A DNA stretch of 43,089 bases from Nonomuraea rhizosphaerae. Lineage in GTDB: Bacteria > Actinomycetota > Actinomycetes > Streptosporangiales > Streptosporangiaceae. Within the stretch, counting starts at the first letter, position 1; every line of letters starts with the position of its first letter. The position numbers and the translations under genes were made by a program. The stretch is from assembly GCF_019396405.1 (NCBI RefSeq), contig NZ_JAHKRL010000387.1, positions 1 to 43,089 of the forward strand, written 5' to 3'. Shown one piece after another: positions 23,988-32,773 of this stretch. Under the pieces are notes generated by a model, which worked only from the letters and a program-made list of their open reading frames with translations, was not told the origin of the DNA and ran no database searches.

Positions 23988-24612
23988 CGGTGAACACGCC
24001 CATCATCGGCATCTCGACATTGATCTTCGTGACGTCAGGAGGCGGGGCGGCGAAGACGGCGTAGAGCGTGGCGGCGTCGCCCTTGTCGAGGAACTGGCCC
24101 TGGGTGTCGGAGCAGACGCACTCGGCGCTGTCGCCGGTGCCGTTGCGCGCCACGCGGTAGCGCTTGGCGTTCACCGGGTCGATCAGGGAGACGGCCGAGA
24201 CGGTGAAGTCGAGCTGGCCCGTGCCCATGCCGTTGTGCAGGCTGATCTTGCCGTCCGTGACGGTGACGGTCCAGTTGAGGCTGATCGTCCTGCCCTGCCG
24301 CTTGAGCACGGTGATGTCGACGCGCGCCCTGCCGGACTCGCCGCCCTTGCCGGTCCTGACCTCCCGGCTCACGATCGCCTTGACCTCCTGGGAAGGCTCG
24401 GTCTGCTGCTCGCCGGGCCTCGTGCTGTCCTCGGCGTCGGCCGTCGGGGCGGCCTCGGTGGCGGTGTCGGCCGCCGGGCTCTCCTGGGTGGCCTGCGTGG
24501 TCTGCTCGGACGCGTTCTGCTTCTCCTCGCCGCCCCCGCCCTGCTGGCCGGGGAGCATGCCGCAGCCGGTCAGCGCGACGGCCGCGACAGCCAACGCGAT
24601 CGTCTTTCGCAT
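23971..24612 (-). CDS. Secreted lipoprotein paired with the OmpA-domain protein
   Basis: A 213-residue lipoprotein: signal MRKTIALAVAAVALTGC with lipobox LTGC (C17), then a low-complexity stretch rich in Gly, Gln, Glu, Ala and Thr (20-75), then a beta-rich domain of about 135 residues (REVRTGKGGESGRARVDITVLKRQGRTISLNWTVT...). Two cysteines in AECVCSD (about 165) could form a disulphide or bind metal. The ATG has AAAGGTG about 8 bases upstream. It overlaps the OmpA-domain gene by 17 bases, so the two probably act together at the cell wall. I do not recognise the C-terminal domain family. Confidence 0.82.
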   Translation of the reverse strand: MRKTIALAVAAVALTGCGMLPGQQGGGGEEKQNASEQTTQATQESPAADTATEAAPTADAEDSTRPGEQQTEPSQEVKAIVSREVRTGKGGESGRARVDITVLKRQGRTISLNWTVTVTDGKISLHNGMGTGQLDFTVSAVSLIDPVNAKRYRVARNGTGDSAECVCSDTQGQFLDKGDAATLYAVFAAPPPDVTKINVEMPMMGVFTDVPIS

Positions 24613-24679
24613 GATGTGATCACCTTTGTCGCTGGGATGGAACTTCGCGGCCCGACGCTAGCCGGACGACCTTCAGAAT

Positions 24680-24750
24680 CCGCATAGTCGGCTATGCGGG
24701 CAGATCGGCCTGCGGGGCCAGAGTCAGCCTGCGCGGCCGGGACAGGCCGA
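24680..24750. terminator. Hairpins between SARP regulator 1 and the lipoprotein gene
   Basis: A perfect hairpin has arms CCGCATAG (24680-24687) and CTATGCGG (24692-24699) around TCGG. A wider inverted repeat TCGGCCTG (24705-24712) / CAGGCCGA (24743-24750) lies next to it. Both are within the 146-base gap downstream of the regulator and upstream of the lipoprotein start. They could terminate the regulator transcript, or the first could be an operator for the lipoprotein gene. No T-run follows. Confidence 0.45.
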
Positions 24751-24758
24751 CTGCCAGG

Positions 24759-27626
24759 TCAGCCCGCCGGCAAGCCACGGCGTCTGCGCGCCTCCTGCGC
24801 GAGCCGCTCCGCCTCGGCGCGCCCTTGCTCGTCACCGAGGCTGTCAAACTCTCCCATAACTCGTGTAACGCTCTCAACCGCCGCATCAACCTCATCAAGG
24901 TCGAGATGCGCTCTAGCTTGGACAATCAGGGCGTACGCGGCACCGCGCCGATCACCGTGCGCCTCGAAGGTCTCCCCCGCCTGCTCCGCCATTCTGACGG
25001 CGACCTCCGGAGCGCCCTCCGCCGCCGCCACCCTGGCCAGCACCAGCAGCCCCGCCGCCTCCGGCAGCCGATCGCCGAGCCGCCCGCTGATCCTGACCCG
25101 CCGCTCGGCGCACTCCCTCGCCCGCGCCAGCTCCCCGGCGTCATGGTGCCGCTCGGCCAGGTCGAGGTGCAGCCGGGCCAGGTCGAGCAACGCCTCGGCC
25201 TCACCGCGCGGGTCCCCCAGCTCGCCGTACGCCGTCAGGCTCCGCTCCAGCAGCACCAGATCCCCGCGTACGGCCCCCAGCGCCCTGAGCGCGTCGGCCC
25301 TGCCCCGCCGGTCCCCCGCCTCCTCGAACACCGTCAAGCACCGCACCAACGCCCGCTCCGCCTCGACCGGCCGCCGCTCGACCAGCCCCAGCCTGAGCAT
25401 GATCCGGGCCAGCTCCACCCCCTCCACCAGCGGCTGCGCGGCCCGCAACGCGGCGGCGGCGGCCTCGTGCCGCCCCTCCGCCCGGTGCAGGTCGGCCAGC
25501 CCGCGCAGCAGCAACGCCTCCCCCTCCCGGTGCCCCGCCGCCCGGGCCGCGTCCAGGCCGGTCGCCGTGGTGGCGTGCCAGTCGTCGTGATGGGCGCCCA
25601 GCTCGAACAGGGGCGTCAGGTAGAACGCCAGCCGCCACGCCGCCTCGTGCAGCCCGGCCCGGTGGAAGTCGGTGACGGTCGCCACCAGGAACCGCCGCTC
25701 GGCGCTCAGCCACCGCGCGTCGTCCCGCAGCCGCCCGGTCGTTCCCGCGTCGTGGAGGTGCTCCTCCGTCCGGGCCAGGGTCCGGCCGGAGCCGGGCTCG
25801 GCGGGGAGGAGGGCGGTGCGGGCGTGCCTGGTCCTGTCGAGGATCTCGCCCGCGATCCCGGCCAGCACCGCGCCCGGCCCTCCGTCCTCGGCGGCAAGGC
25901 GTTCGGCGGCGTAGAGCCTGGTCAGGTCGTGCCAGCCGTACCGTTCGCCGCCCGCCTCGTCCAGGCCGAGCGACTGGAGCAGCCCCGCCTCCGCCAGCGG
26001 CTCCAGCTCGGCCCCGAACGGCCAGGACGCGAAGTCGGGCGCCGACAGCGCCCCGAGCCTGCGCAGCAGCAGCCGCTCGGGGCCGGCCAGCCCGTCGTAG
26101 CCGAGCGCCAGGCTCCCGCGTACGGCCAGGTCGCCCGCGCTCAGCTCGTCCAGCCGTCGCCGCTCGTCGCCCAGCCGTCCCGCCAGGTGGGCGAGCGTCC
26201 ACCCCGGCTTCCTGGCCAGCCGGGACCCGGCGATCCGCAGCGCCAGCGGCAACGCGCCGCACAGCCGCACGATGCGCAGCGCCGCCTCGGGCTCGGCGGC
26301 GACCCGCTCGCGCCCGGCGACCTCGGCCAGCATGGCGACGGCCTCGTCCGCCTCGAACACCCCCAGCTCGTACGCCCTGGCCGCCTCCAGCCCCGCCAGC
26401 GGCGAACGGCTCGTCACCAACGTCACGCTGCCCGGCCCGGTGGGGAGCAGCGGCCGCACCTGTCCTTCGTCGGTGGCGTCGTCGAGCACGAGCACCAGGC
26501 GCCGGCCGGCGGTCATCCGGCGGTAGAGGCGGACCCGCTCGCCCAGCTCGGCGGGCACCCCGCCGTCCGGGCAGCCGAGGGAGCGCAGCAGGTCCTCCAG
26601 CACCGCTCCCGGCGGCCGGTCCCGCAGCGACGCGTACAGACGACCGCCGGGCAGGTCGAGCACGGTGGCGGCGCGGATCGCCACGGCCGACTTCCCGCAC
26701 CCGGGCGGCCCGTGGACGACGAGGTGGACGGGCGCGTCGTGCCGCTGAGCGGGGGTCTGCCCGTGCGTCGCCGCCCTCTCGTCCCGGCTCGCGGCTTCTC
26801 TCCGGTGAGGGGCGTTCGCGGTGATCCAGGCGAGGACGGCCACCCGGCCCGTGAAGTCGGAAATATCGGGCGGCGTCTCGTTTATGGGCATGCTGGACGG
26901 CGGCGCCTCGCTCGACAGCACCCGTTGATGCGCCTCGACCAGCTCGGCCCCCGGCTCCAGGCCCAGCTCGTCCACCAGCACCCGGCGGGCCTCCCGGTAC
27001 GCCTCCAGCGCCTCGGCCCTGCGCCCGGCCTGGCCCAGCGCGTCGAGCAGCAGCCCCCACGCCCGCTCCCGCAGCGGGTAGGCCGCCACGAGCGCCCGCA
27101 GCTCGCCGACCACCTCACCGCCCCTGCCCAGCCGCAGGTCCAGCCGCACCCGCTCCTCCAGCGCGGTCAGCCGCAGCTCCTCCAGGGGGACGCCCCACGT
27201 CCTGCGCAGGTACGGGGACTCGACGCCGGCCAGCGCCTCCCCGCGCCACAGCGCCAACGCCTGCCTCAGCTCGTCGGCGGCGACCTCGTCCCGGCCCGCG
27301 TCCCTGGCCCGCCGGGCCTGTCCCACCAGCCGCTCGAACCGGTGGCAGTCCACCTCGTCCGGCTCGACCGCGATCAGGTACCCGCCGGGGACGGTCCTGA
27401 TGCCGTCGACCAGCTTCCGCAACGCGCTGACGTACACCCGCAGCACCGGCTCCGCCGACGCCGGCGGCCGGTCGTCCCACACCACGGCCATCAGCCGCTC
27501 GATCGGCACCACCCGCCCGGCGGAGACCAGCAGCGCGGCCAGCACCGCCCGGTGCTTCGCCGGGCCGGGGCCGGGGCCGCCATCGGCCTGCAACGGCCCG
27601 AGCATCCGGAACCGCAACGGCTTCAT
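24759..27626 (-). CDS. AfsR/SARP-type regulator with NB-ARC ATPase and TPR domains (regulator 1)
   Basis: A 955-residue regulator. An OmpR-like winged-helix DNA-binding domain (about 12-88) is followed by the bacterial transcriptional activator domain (95-240), a linker, an NB-ARC-type ATPase with Walker A GPPGCGKS (306-313) and Walker B RLVLVLDD (376-383), and a helical TPR-like region from about 600 to the end. This is the AfsR layout; such proteins bind direct repeats near -35 boxes and recruit RNA polymerase, with ATP binding and kinase phosphorylation as switches. The ATG start gives the usual MKPLRFRMLGPL beginning; the ribosome-binding site is weak. It lies 50 bases downstream of kinase 1 on the same strand, so the kinase is a natural partner. 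Target genes are unknown. Confidence 0.88.
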   Translation of the reverse strand: MKPLRFRMLGPLQADGGPGPGPAKHRAVLAALLVSAGRVVPIERLMAVVWDDRPPASAEPVLRVYVSALRKLVDGIRTVPGGYLIAVEPDEVDCHRFERLVGQARRARDAGRDEVAADELRQALALWRGEALAGVESPYLRRTWGVPLEELRLTALEERVRLDLRLGRGGEVVGELRALVAAYPLRERAWGLLLDALGQAGRRAEALEAYREARRVLVDELGLEPGAELVEAHQRVLSSEAPPSSMPINETPPDISDFTGRVAVLAWITANAPHRREAASRDERAATHGQTPAQRHDAPVHLVVHGPPGCGKSAVAIRAATVLDLPGGRLYASLRDRPPGAVLEDLLRSLGCPDGGVPAELGERVRLYRRMTAGRRLVLVLDDATDEGQVRPLLPTGPGSVTLVTSRSPLAGLEAARAYELGVFEADEAVAMLAEVAGRERVAAEPEAALRIVRLCGALPLALRIAGSRLARKPGWTLAHLAGRLGDERRRLDELSAGDLAVRGSLALGYDGLAGPERLLLRRLGALSAPDFASWPFGAELEPLAEAGLLQSLGLDEAGGERYGWHDLTRLYAAERLAAEDGGPGAVLAGIAGEILDRTRHARTALLPAEPGSGRTLARTEEHLHDAGTTGRLRDDARWLSAERRFLVATVTDFHRAGLHEAAWRLAFYLTPLFELGAHHDDWHATTATGLDAARAAGHREGEALLLRGLADLHRAEGRHEAAAAALRAAQPLVEGVELARIMLRLGLVERRPVEAERALVRCLTVFEEAGDRRGRADALRALGAVRGDLVLLERSLTAYGELGDPRGEAEALLDLARLHLDLAERHHDAGELARARECAERRVRISGRLGDRLPEAAGLLVLARVAAAEGAPEVAVRMAEQAGETFEAHGDRRGAAYALIVQARAHLDLDEVDAAVESVTRVMGEFDSLGDEQGRAEAERLAQEARRRRGLPAG

Positions 27627-27676
27627 CGACGCCGCCCGGCGGGTCGCGTGGTGCTCGACGGCTCCATGCGCGCCAC

Positions 27677-29308
27677 TCAGCTCTTCGTGCGGGCGATCGT
27701 GAACGACTCGAAGCGTACGCGCAGCGACTCCTTGGTGTCGGGGGCCGCGTGCACCCCGGCCTCACCGGTCCCGAGCGGGTCACCACCGTCGGTCACCTCG
27801 GCGACGAGACGGTCGTCGACCCACATCCGGAGCGCCACCCGACCGGCGTCGCCGCCGCCGCACTCGGCGACGATCCGCTCGTACCCCGTCGATCCCTTGA
27901 TCGCCGCCGGGCCGTACAAGGGCGTGCCCTTCTGCCCGGCACGGCGCTTGACGATCGTGGCGCGGCCCGCGCCGTTCACCCCGAACTCGTAGCGGTCACC
28001 TGAGCCGGTCGAGCCGTGGCACCAGACGCCGTAGTCGCCGGAGCCCTGTTCGAGCCGGGCCCGCGCGGTGACCAGCACGCCGCCGTCCGGCTCGCTCCTG
28101 GGCGCCGACTTCCACAGCCGCCAGCCCGGCTCAGCGGTCAGCACGTAACCGGTCCCCACGACCCGCGCGTTCCCGCCGCCGGAGGTTCCCGTCGCCCACG
28201 AGTCGGCGAACTTCGCGTCGTACGGCCACCGCTCGGCCAGGACCTGAGGCACCACGACCACCCCCACGGCGAGCGCGACGACCAGCCCGGCCGCCCCGGC
28301 CACCCACGGCCACCGCCGCCGCACTTTGGGAGCAATCGGCACATCAGCGCCCATCTGCGGTGCTCGTCGCACGTCGGCGCCCTGCTGCGGAGCGGGCCGC
28401 ACGGACGGGGCAGGCCGTACCGGGGTGGCGTCCGTGGCCGGCAGGCCCGGCCCCGTCCACGTGCGCTCCACCACCTCCGTTGCCGAGGCGGGGCTGAGCC
28501 GACGTCCGCCCATCAGCGACTCCAGGAGCTGCTGAGCCGTCGGCCGCAGCCGCGCGTCCTTGGCCAGGGCCCGCTCGACCACCTCCCGCAGCCCTTCGTC
28601 GAGCCCGTCGAGCCGCGGCCCCTCGTTGACGATCCGGTACAGCACCTCGGCGGGAGCCCCGCCCCCGAACACCAGCCGCCCGGTCCCGGCGAACGCGATC
28701 ACCCCGCCCCACGCCCACACGTCCGCCGCGGGGCCGAGCGGCTCGCCGCGCACCTGTTCGGGCGCCATGAACGCGGGCGTGCCCAGGATCGACTGGCTGA
28801 CCACGCTGTCGCTGTCGACGAGCCGCGCGATGCCGAAGTCGATCACGCGCGGGCCGAGGGGGGACAGCAGCACGTTCGACGGCTTGAGGTCGCGGTGCAC
28901 GACTCCGGCGCCGTGGATGGCGGCCAGGGCCGTGGCGATGCCGACGGCCAGCGCCTCCAGGTCGGATCCTGACAAAGGCCCGCGTTCGCGTACGGCCTGC
29001 GCCAGATCCGGTCCCTTCACGTACTCGGTGACGAGATAGGCGACATCCCCGTCCATCCCCGCGTCCAGCACGGGAGCGGTACAGAAGCGGGCGACCCGCC
29101 GCGCGGCGGCGACCTCCCGCTCGAACCGCCGCCGGAACGCCGGGTCCCTGGCCAGCGACGGATGGATCACCTTGACCGCGGCCAGGCCACCGGCAGGCGT
29201 GGTGGCCAGGTGCACCTCGCCCATGCCGCCCCGGCCGAGGACGCGCCGCAGCACGTACCCGCCGACGACCCGCTCACCGCTCACCGCAGACACACTAGCC
29301 CCAGTCAT
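27677..29308 (-). CDS. Membrane Ser/Thr protein kinase 1
   Basis: A 543-residue Hanks-type kinase. The glycine loop GRGGMGEVH is at 25-33, the ATP lysine K46 in AAVKVIH, the catalytic loop VVHRDLKPSN (136-145, D140), DFG at 157-159 and the APE-like MAPE at 181-184. A Pro-rich linker leads to a single span (about 335-355) and an extracytoplasmic domain of about 185 residues. That domain has two cysteines (C430 in VWCHG, C483 in AECGG) and looks like a beta-sandwich sensor (DYGVWCHGSTGSGDRYEFGVNG). The ATG overlaps the regulator 2 stop (ATGA). It likely senses an envelope signal and phosphorylates one or both SARP regulators beside it, which is inferred from AfsK/AfsR. Confidence 0.9.
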   Translation of the reverse strand: MTGASVSAVSGERVVGGYVLRRVLGRGGMGEVHLATTPAGGLAAVKVIHPSLARDPAFRRRFEREVAAARRVARFCTAPVLDAGMDGDVAYLVTEYVKGPDLAQAVRERGPLSGSDLEALAVGIATALAAIHGAGVVHRDLKPSNVLLSPLGPRVIDFGIARLVDSDSVVSQSILGTPAFMAPEQVRGEPLGPAADVWAWGGVIAFAGTGRLVFGGGAPAEVLYRIVNEGPRLDGLDEGLREVVERALAKDARLRPTAQQLLESLMGGRRLSPASATEVVERTWTGPGLPATDATPVRPAPSVRPAPQQGADVRRAPQMGADVPIAPKVRRRWPWVAGAAGLVVALAVGVVVVPQVLAERWPYDAKFADSWATGTSGGGNARVVGTGYVLTAEPGWRLWKSAPRSEPDGGVLVTARARLEQGSGDYGVWCHGSTGSGDRYEFGVNGAGRATIVKRRAGQKGTPLYGPAAIKGSTGYERIVAECGGGDAGRVALRMWVDDRLVAEVTDGGDPLGTGEAGVHAAPDTKESLRVRFESFTIARTKS

Positions 29309-32300
29309 CCCGGCTGACCTGGGGTCGCCAGCAGGTCGTCCTGGCCGAGCGAGCCGCCCTGTTCGTACGCCTTCGCGAACGCCGCCTCCCCCAGCGCGGC
29401 CCTGGCCATGGCCGACACCCTGGCCACGTCCCGGTTGCCCGCCAGCGCCGTCCCGCGCCAGGCCCGGCCCGCCCCCAGGAGCGCGGCGGCGCGCTCGTAC
29501 GCGCCCGTCAAGGCCGCCGCCCCCGCCAGCCCCTCGACCGCCAGCGCCACGAGCGGCCGGCTGCGCAGCTCGAACGCCCGCCGCAACGCCTCCCGCTGCA
29601 GCTCGGCCGCCCGAGCCGGGTCGCCGTCCTGAGCGGCGATCCACCCCAGCCCGATCAGCACCCGCACACCACCGAGATCGGCCCCGAACGACCCACCATC
29701 AGCGGAGACGACCGCACGAGTCCCGAACGCCCCGCCATCGGCGGCAACGACCGCGGCCTTTTCCGACAGGAGCCCCTCGTACGCCCGCCGCGCCCCCTCC
29801 CCGTCCCCCGACAGCCGAGCCACCTCGGCCAGCCCGTGCCGCGCCCGAGCGGCCGCCTCCAGCGCCCCCACCCGGCGAGCCAGGTCGAGCGCCTCCTCGT
29901 ACCCGGGCCGGGCCGCCGCCGGCTCGCCCAGCAGCAGGATGCCGTCGGCGCGGCGGCACAGCAGGTCGGCCCGGTCCTCCACGGCCCCCAGCTCGTCCGC
30001 CAGCCGGATCGCCTCCGACATCAGCGCCTCGAACCGCGTCCGGTCGCCGCGCCACGCCACCAGCTCGGCCAGCTCGGCGAGTGACGTGAGCAGCCCCCAC
30101 CGCTCCCCGAGCGCGCGGAAGCTCTCCAGCGCCAGCTCGAACGACCGCTCGGCCGCCACCACGTCCCCCGCCACCATCTGGGCGAGCACGCCGCGCCCGA
30201 CGTGGTCGAGCCCCTGCCGCCACGGGCCTTCGCCGGGACGGACGTGTTCCGTCATGGCGTCGCGGAGGTCGGCCTCCACCGGCCCGGCGAAGGTCGCCCA
30301 GAGGAAGACGAGCTGCGGGCGGTCGGCGACGAGGTCCGCCGAGACCATGAGCGCGGTGGCCGTCCGTACGTGCTCCCGCAGGTCGAGGCCGCCGCCGTGG
30401 ACGGCGCTCAGGACGCACAGCACGTACTCGCCGGCCAGTTCCGGGGGCGGCGAGGCGCCGACGGCGGCCAGCAGCGCGCGGGCGGGCGCCACCCCCTCCG
30501 TACGGCGTCCGCGCAGCCACCAGTACGTGGTCAGGTCCGCGACCAGCCGCAGCCCCAGCGCGGGATCGGCGTGGCGGAGCGCGGTGAGCAGATTGTCGTG
30601 CTCGGCGTCGAGCCGGGCCAGCCATTCCAGTTGCTCGGCGCGCAGCAGATGCGGCGCGGCCGTCGCCATGAGCGCCTGGAAGTGCGCGGCGTGCGCCGAG
30701 CGCAGCCGCGCGGTCTCGCCGGCCTCCTCCAGCCGTTCGGCGCAGAAGGCGTGGACGGTGCGCAGCATCCGGTAGCGGTCGCCAGCCACCTCGACCAGCG
30801 ACTTGTCGGCCAGCCCGGCCAGCGCCCCGACCGTGTCGGCGACCCCGCACACGGCCTCGATCGACTCCAGCCGGGCCCCTCCGGGGAACACGCTCAGCCT
30901 CCTGGCCAGCCGCTGTTCCTCCGCCTCCAGCAGGTCCCAGCTCCACGAGACCAGCGCGCGCAACGTCCTGTGCCGCGGCCCCGCCGTGCGGCTCCCCCTG
31001 GACAGCAGCCCGAACGCGTCGTCCAGCCGCGCCGCGACCTCGCCCACCGGCAGCGACCTGAGCCGGGCGGCGGCCAGCTCGATGGCCAGCGGCAGCCCGT
31101 CGAGCGCCCGGCAGATCCGCAGCACGTCCGAGGCGTTGGCGTCGTCGACCACGAACCCGGGGCGCACGGCGGCCGCCCGGTCCGCGAACAGCCGCACGGC
31201 GGCGGCGGACAGCGGCGCGGCGTCCGGGGACGGCAGCTCCAGCGGCGCGACGGGAAGGAGCGCCTCGCCGGTTATCCCGAGCGCCTCCCTGCTCGTGGCC
31301 AGGACGCGCAGCTCGGGGCAGGCGCCCAGCAGCCGGTGGACCAGGGCCGCCGCGTCGTCCACGACGTGCTCGCAGTTGTCGAGGACGATCAGCGCCGGCC
31401 GGTCGGACAGCGCCGCGACGAGCCGTTCGCGCGGGCCGCGCTGCTCGGTGGACAGGAGGCCGTCGCGCAGGCCCAGCGCGGCCAGCACGGCCTGCGCCAC
31501 GTCGCCGCCCTCGGGCAGCTCGCCCAGCTCCACGAACGCGGACCCGCCCGGCCGCCGCGCGGTCGCCTCTATGGCGAGCCGGGTCTTGCCCGCCCCTCCC
31601 GGCCCGATCAGCGTGACCAGCCGGGACGAGGCGAGCCGCTCGGCGATCGCGCTCATCTCCGCTCGCCTGCCCACGAAGCTGGTCAACTGGGACGGCGCCC
31701 CGCGCGGGACGATCAGCGCCTCCCGAACGACCGGCAACTCGTGGGAGACCGGCAGCTCGCGGGAGACCGGCAGCTCGTGGGAGACCGGCAGCTCGCCCCG
31801 GAGCACGGCCAGGTGCACGGACGCCAGCTCCGGCGACGGATCCACCCCCAGCTCCTCCGCCAGAACGGCCCGGGCCTCCTCATAGGCGCTCAGAGCCTCG
31901 CTCTGCCGCCCACTCCCGTACAGAGCCCGCATGAGCTGCCCGCGCGGCCGCTCCCGCACCGGGTGGGCCGCGACCAGCTCCCGCAGCTCGCCGACCAGCT
32001 CGCGGTGCCGGCCCAGGGCCAGCTCGGCCTCGATCCGCTCCTCGGTGACGTCGAGCCGCAGCTCCTCCAGCCGCGTGACCTGCCCCTCCGCGAACGGAGC
32101 GGCGCGTACGTCCGCCAGCGCCGGCCCCCTCCACAGCCCGAGCGCCCGCCCGAGCAGCCCGGCCCGCTCCACCGGGGTCGCGGCGGCCTTGCCCTCATGC
32201 GCCAGCCGCTGGAAGACCAGCGCGTCCACCTCGCCGGGGTCCACGGCCAGCCGGTACCCGGCGGGGTGGAACTCCACGGGCGCGTCCGTCCCGAGCCCCC

Positions 32301-32508
32301 GGCGCAGGCGGGAGACCTGAGACTGCAGGGCGTTCACGGCACCGGAGGAGTCGCCGTACAGGCCGTCGATCAGGCGTTCGGCGGTGACGATCCGGCCGGC
32401 GTCGAGGAGCAGCAGGGCCAGCAGCGCCCGCAGCCGTGGCCCGCCGGTCGCCATGGGGCTGCCGTCGGCCCGGCGCGCCTCAAGGGGACCGAGTATCCGA
32501 AACCGCAC
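29305..32508 (-). CDS. AfsR/SARP-type regulator with AAA/NB-ARC ATPase domain (regulator 2)
   Basis: A 1067-residue regulator: winged helix (about 1-92), bacterial transcriptional activator domain (95-237), a linker with four copies of a six-residue unit (ELPVSH, ELPVSR, ELPVSH, ELPVVR; 239-262), an ATPase with Walker A GPGGAGKT (302-309) and Walker B ALIVLDNCEH (372-381), and a long helical repeat region to the end. The GTG start fits the family N-terminus VRFRILGPLE; a -10-like CACAAT 7 bases upstream suggests a leaderless transcript, and the frame extending to 32553 is not needed. It is coupled to kinase 1. The ATPase part is closer to the LuxR/MalT-like large regulators than that of regulator 1. 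Targets unknown. Confidence 0.88.
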   Translation of the reverse strand: MRFRILGPLEARRADGSPMATGGPRLRALLALLLLDAGRIVTAERLIDGLYGDSSGAVNALQSQVSRLRRGLGTDAPVEFHPAGYRLAVDPGEVDALVFQRLAHEGKAAATPVERAGLLGRALGLWRGPALADVRAAPFAEGQVTRLEELRLDVTEERIEAELALGRHRELVGELRELVAAHPVRERPRGQLMRALYGSGRQSEALSAYEEARAVLAEELGVDPSPELASVHLAVLRGELPVSHELPVSRELPVSHELPVVREALIVPRGAPSQLTSFVGRRAEMSAIAERLASSRLVTLIGPGGAGKTRLAIEATARRPGGSAFVELGELPEGGDVAQAVLAALGLRDGLLSTEQRGPRERLVAALSDRPALIVLDNCEHVVDDAAALVHRLLGACPELRVLATSREALGITGEALLPVAPLELPSPDAAPLSAAAVRLFADRAAAVRPGFVVDDANASDVLRICRALDGLPLAIELAAARLRSLPVGEVAARLDDAFGLLSRGSRTAGPRHRTLRALVSWSWDLLEAEEQRLARRLSVFPGGARLESIEAVCGVADTVGALAGLADKSLVEVAGDRYRMLRTVHAFCAERLEEAGETARLRSAHAAHFQALMATAAPHLLRAEQLEWLARLDAEHDNLLTALRHADPALGLRLVADLTTYWWLRGRRTEGVAPARALLAAVGASPPPELAGEYVLCVLSAVHGGGLDLREHVRTATALMVSADLVADRPQLVFLWATFAGPVEADLRDAMTEHVRPGEGPWRQGLDHVGRGVLAQMVAGDVVAAERSFELALESFRALGERWGLLTSLAELAELVAWRGDRTRFEALMSEAIRLADELGAVEDRADLLCRRADGILLLGEPAAARPGYEEALDLARRVGALEAAARARHGLAEVARLSGDGEGARRAYEGLLSEKAAVVAADGGAFGTRAVVSADGGSFGADLGGVRVLIGLGWIAAQDGDPARAAELQREALRRAFELRSRPLVALAVEGLAGAAALTGAYERAAALLGAGRAWRGTALAGNRDVARVSAMARAALGEAAFAKAYEQGGSLGQDDLLATPGQPG
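31731..31802. repeat. 18-base tandem repeat, four copies, inside regulator 2
   Basis: Units begin at 31731, 31749, 31767 and 31785 with CCGGCA(A/G)CTCG, followed by TGGGAGA or CGGGAGA; the fourth is diverged after the first 11 bases. They encode the ELPVSx linker repeats between the activator domain and the ATPase. Exact in-frame period points to recent copy-number change by slippage. Confidence 0.8.
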
Positions 32509-32578
32509 GACACCGATTGTGCCCGCCCCGCCGCGACCGGCGGCCACCGTCAACCAGGACCCGCCGATCAGAGCCGGC

Positions 32579-32629
32579 CATCAATCAGGACCGGCCATCA
32601 GTCAGGACCGGCCATCAATCAGGACCGGC
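32579..32629. repeat. 17-base tandem direct repeat upstream of regulator 2
   Basis: Three units of CATCA(A/G)TCAGGACCGGC run at 32579-32595, 32596-32612 and 32613-32629; a degenerate partial copy (GATCAGAGCCGGC) comes just before. They lie 71-121 bases upstream of the regulator 2 start and overlap the 3' end of a possible small membrane peptide gene. SARP proteins bind direct repeats, so autoregulatory sites are possible. The period is not 11 or 22 bases, which weakens this. Confidence 0.65.
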
Positions 32630-32740
32630 CACCATGAGGAACACCGTCAACGCCACGAGCAGCAACAGCACCACACCGACCAGCACCGCCCCGAAAACCA
32701 GCGCCCGCCGGTGCTCCTGGTCCTGTTCCACGGCCGTCAA
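32615..32740 (-). CDS. Possible small single-span membrane peptide
   Basis: An open frame of 41 codons from a TTG (or 38 from a GTG at 32731) encodes TAVEQDQEHRRALVFGAV followed by LVGVVLLLLVALTVFLMV and a short end AGPD. The charged head and 23-residue hydrophobic stretch are typical of a small membrane protein, which is unusual for random high-GC sequence. A GGGTG lies about 7 bases upstream of the TTG. It is on the same strand as its neighbours, 33 bases after the nitroreductase stop. No family recognised, so coding is likely but not certain. Confidence 0.45.
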   Translation of the reverse strand: MTAVEQDQEHRRALVFGAVLVGVVLLLLVALTVFLMVAGPD

Positions 32741-32773
32741 CCTAACACCCTTGACGGGAGATGTCAGTTTTGG

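Noticed and set aside
24825-27992. 1055-codon plus-strand frame opposite regulator 1
   Set aside because: Composition is shadow-like (Gln/Arg/Pro/His), no start signal, and the minus strand has complete SARP and ATPase motifs.
32579-32629. CRISPR-like array
   Set aside because: Repeats are contiguous 17-base units without spacers, too short, and no cas gene is present.
30202-32637. 811-codon plus-strand frame opposite regulator 2
   Set aside because: Shadow of regulator 2; no recognisable domain.
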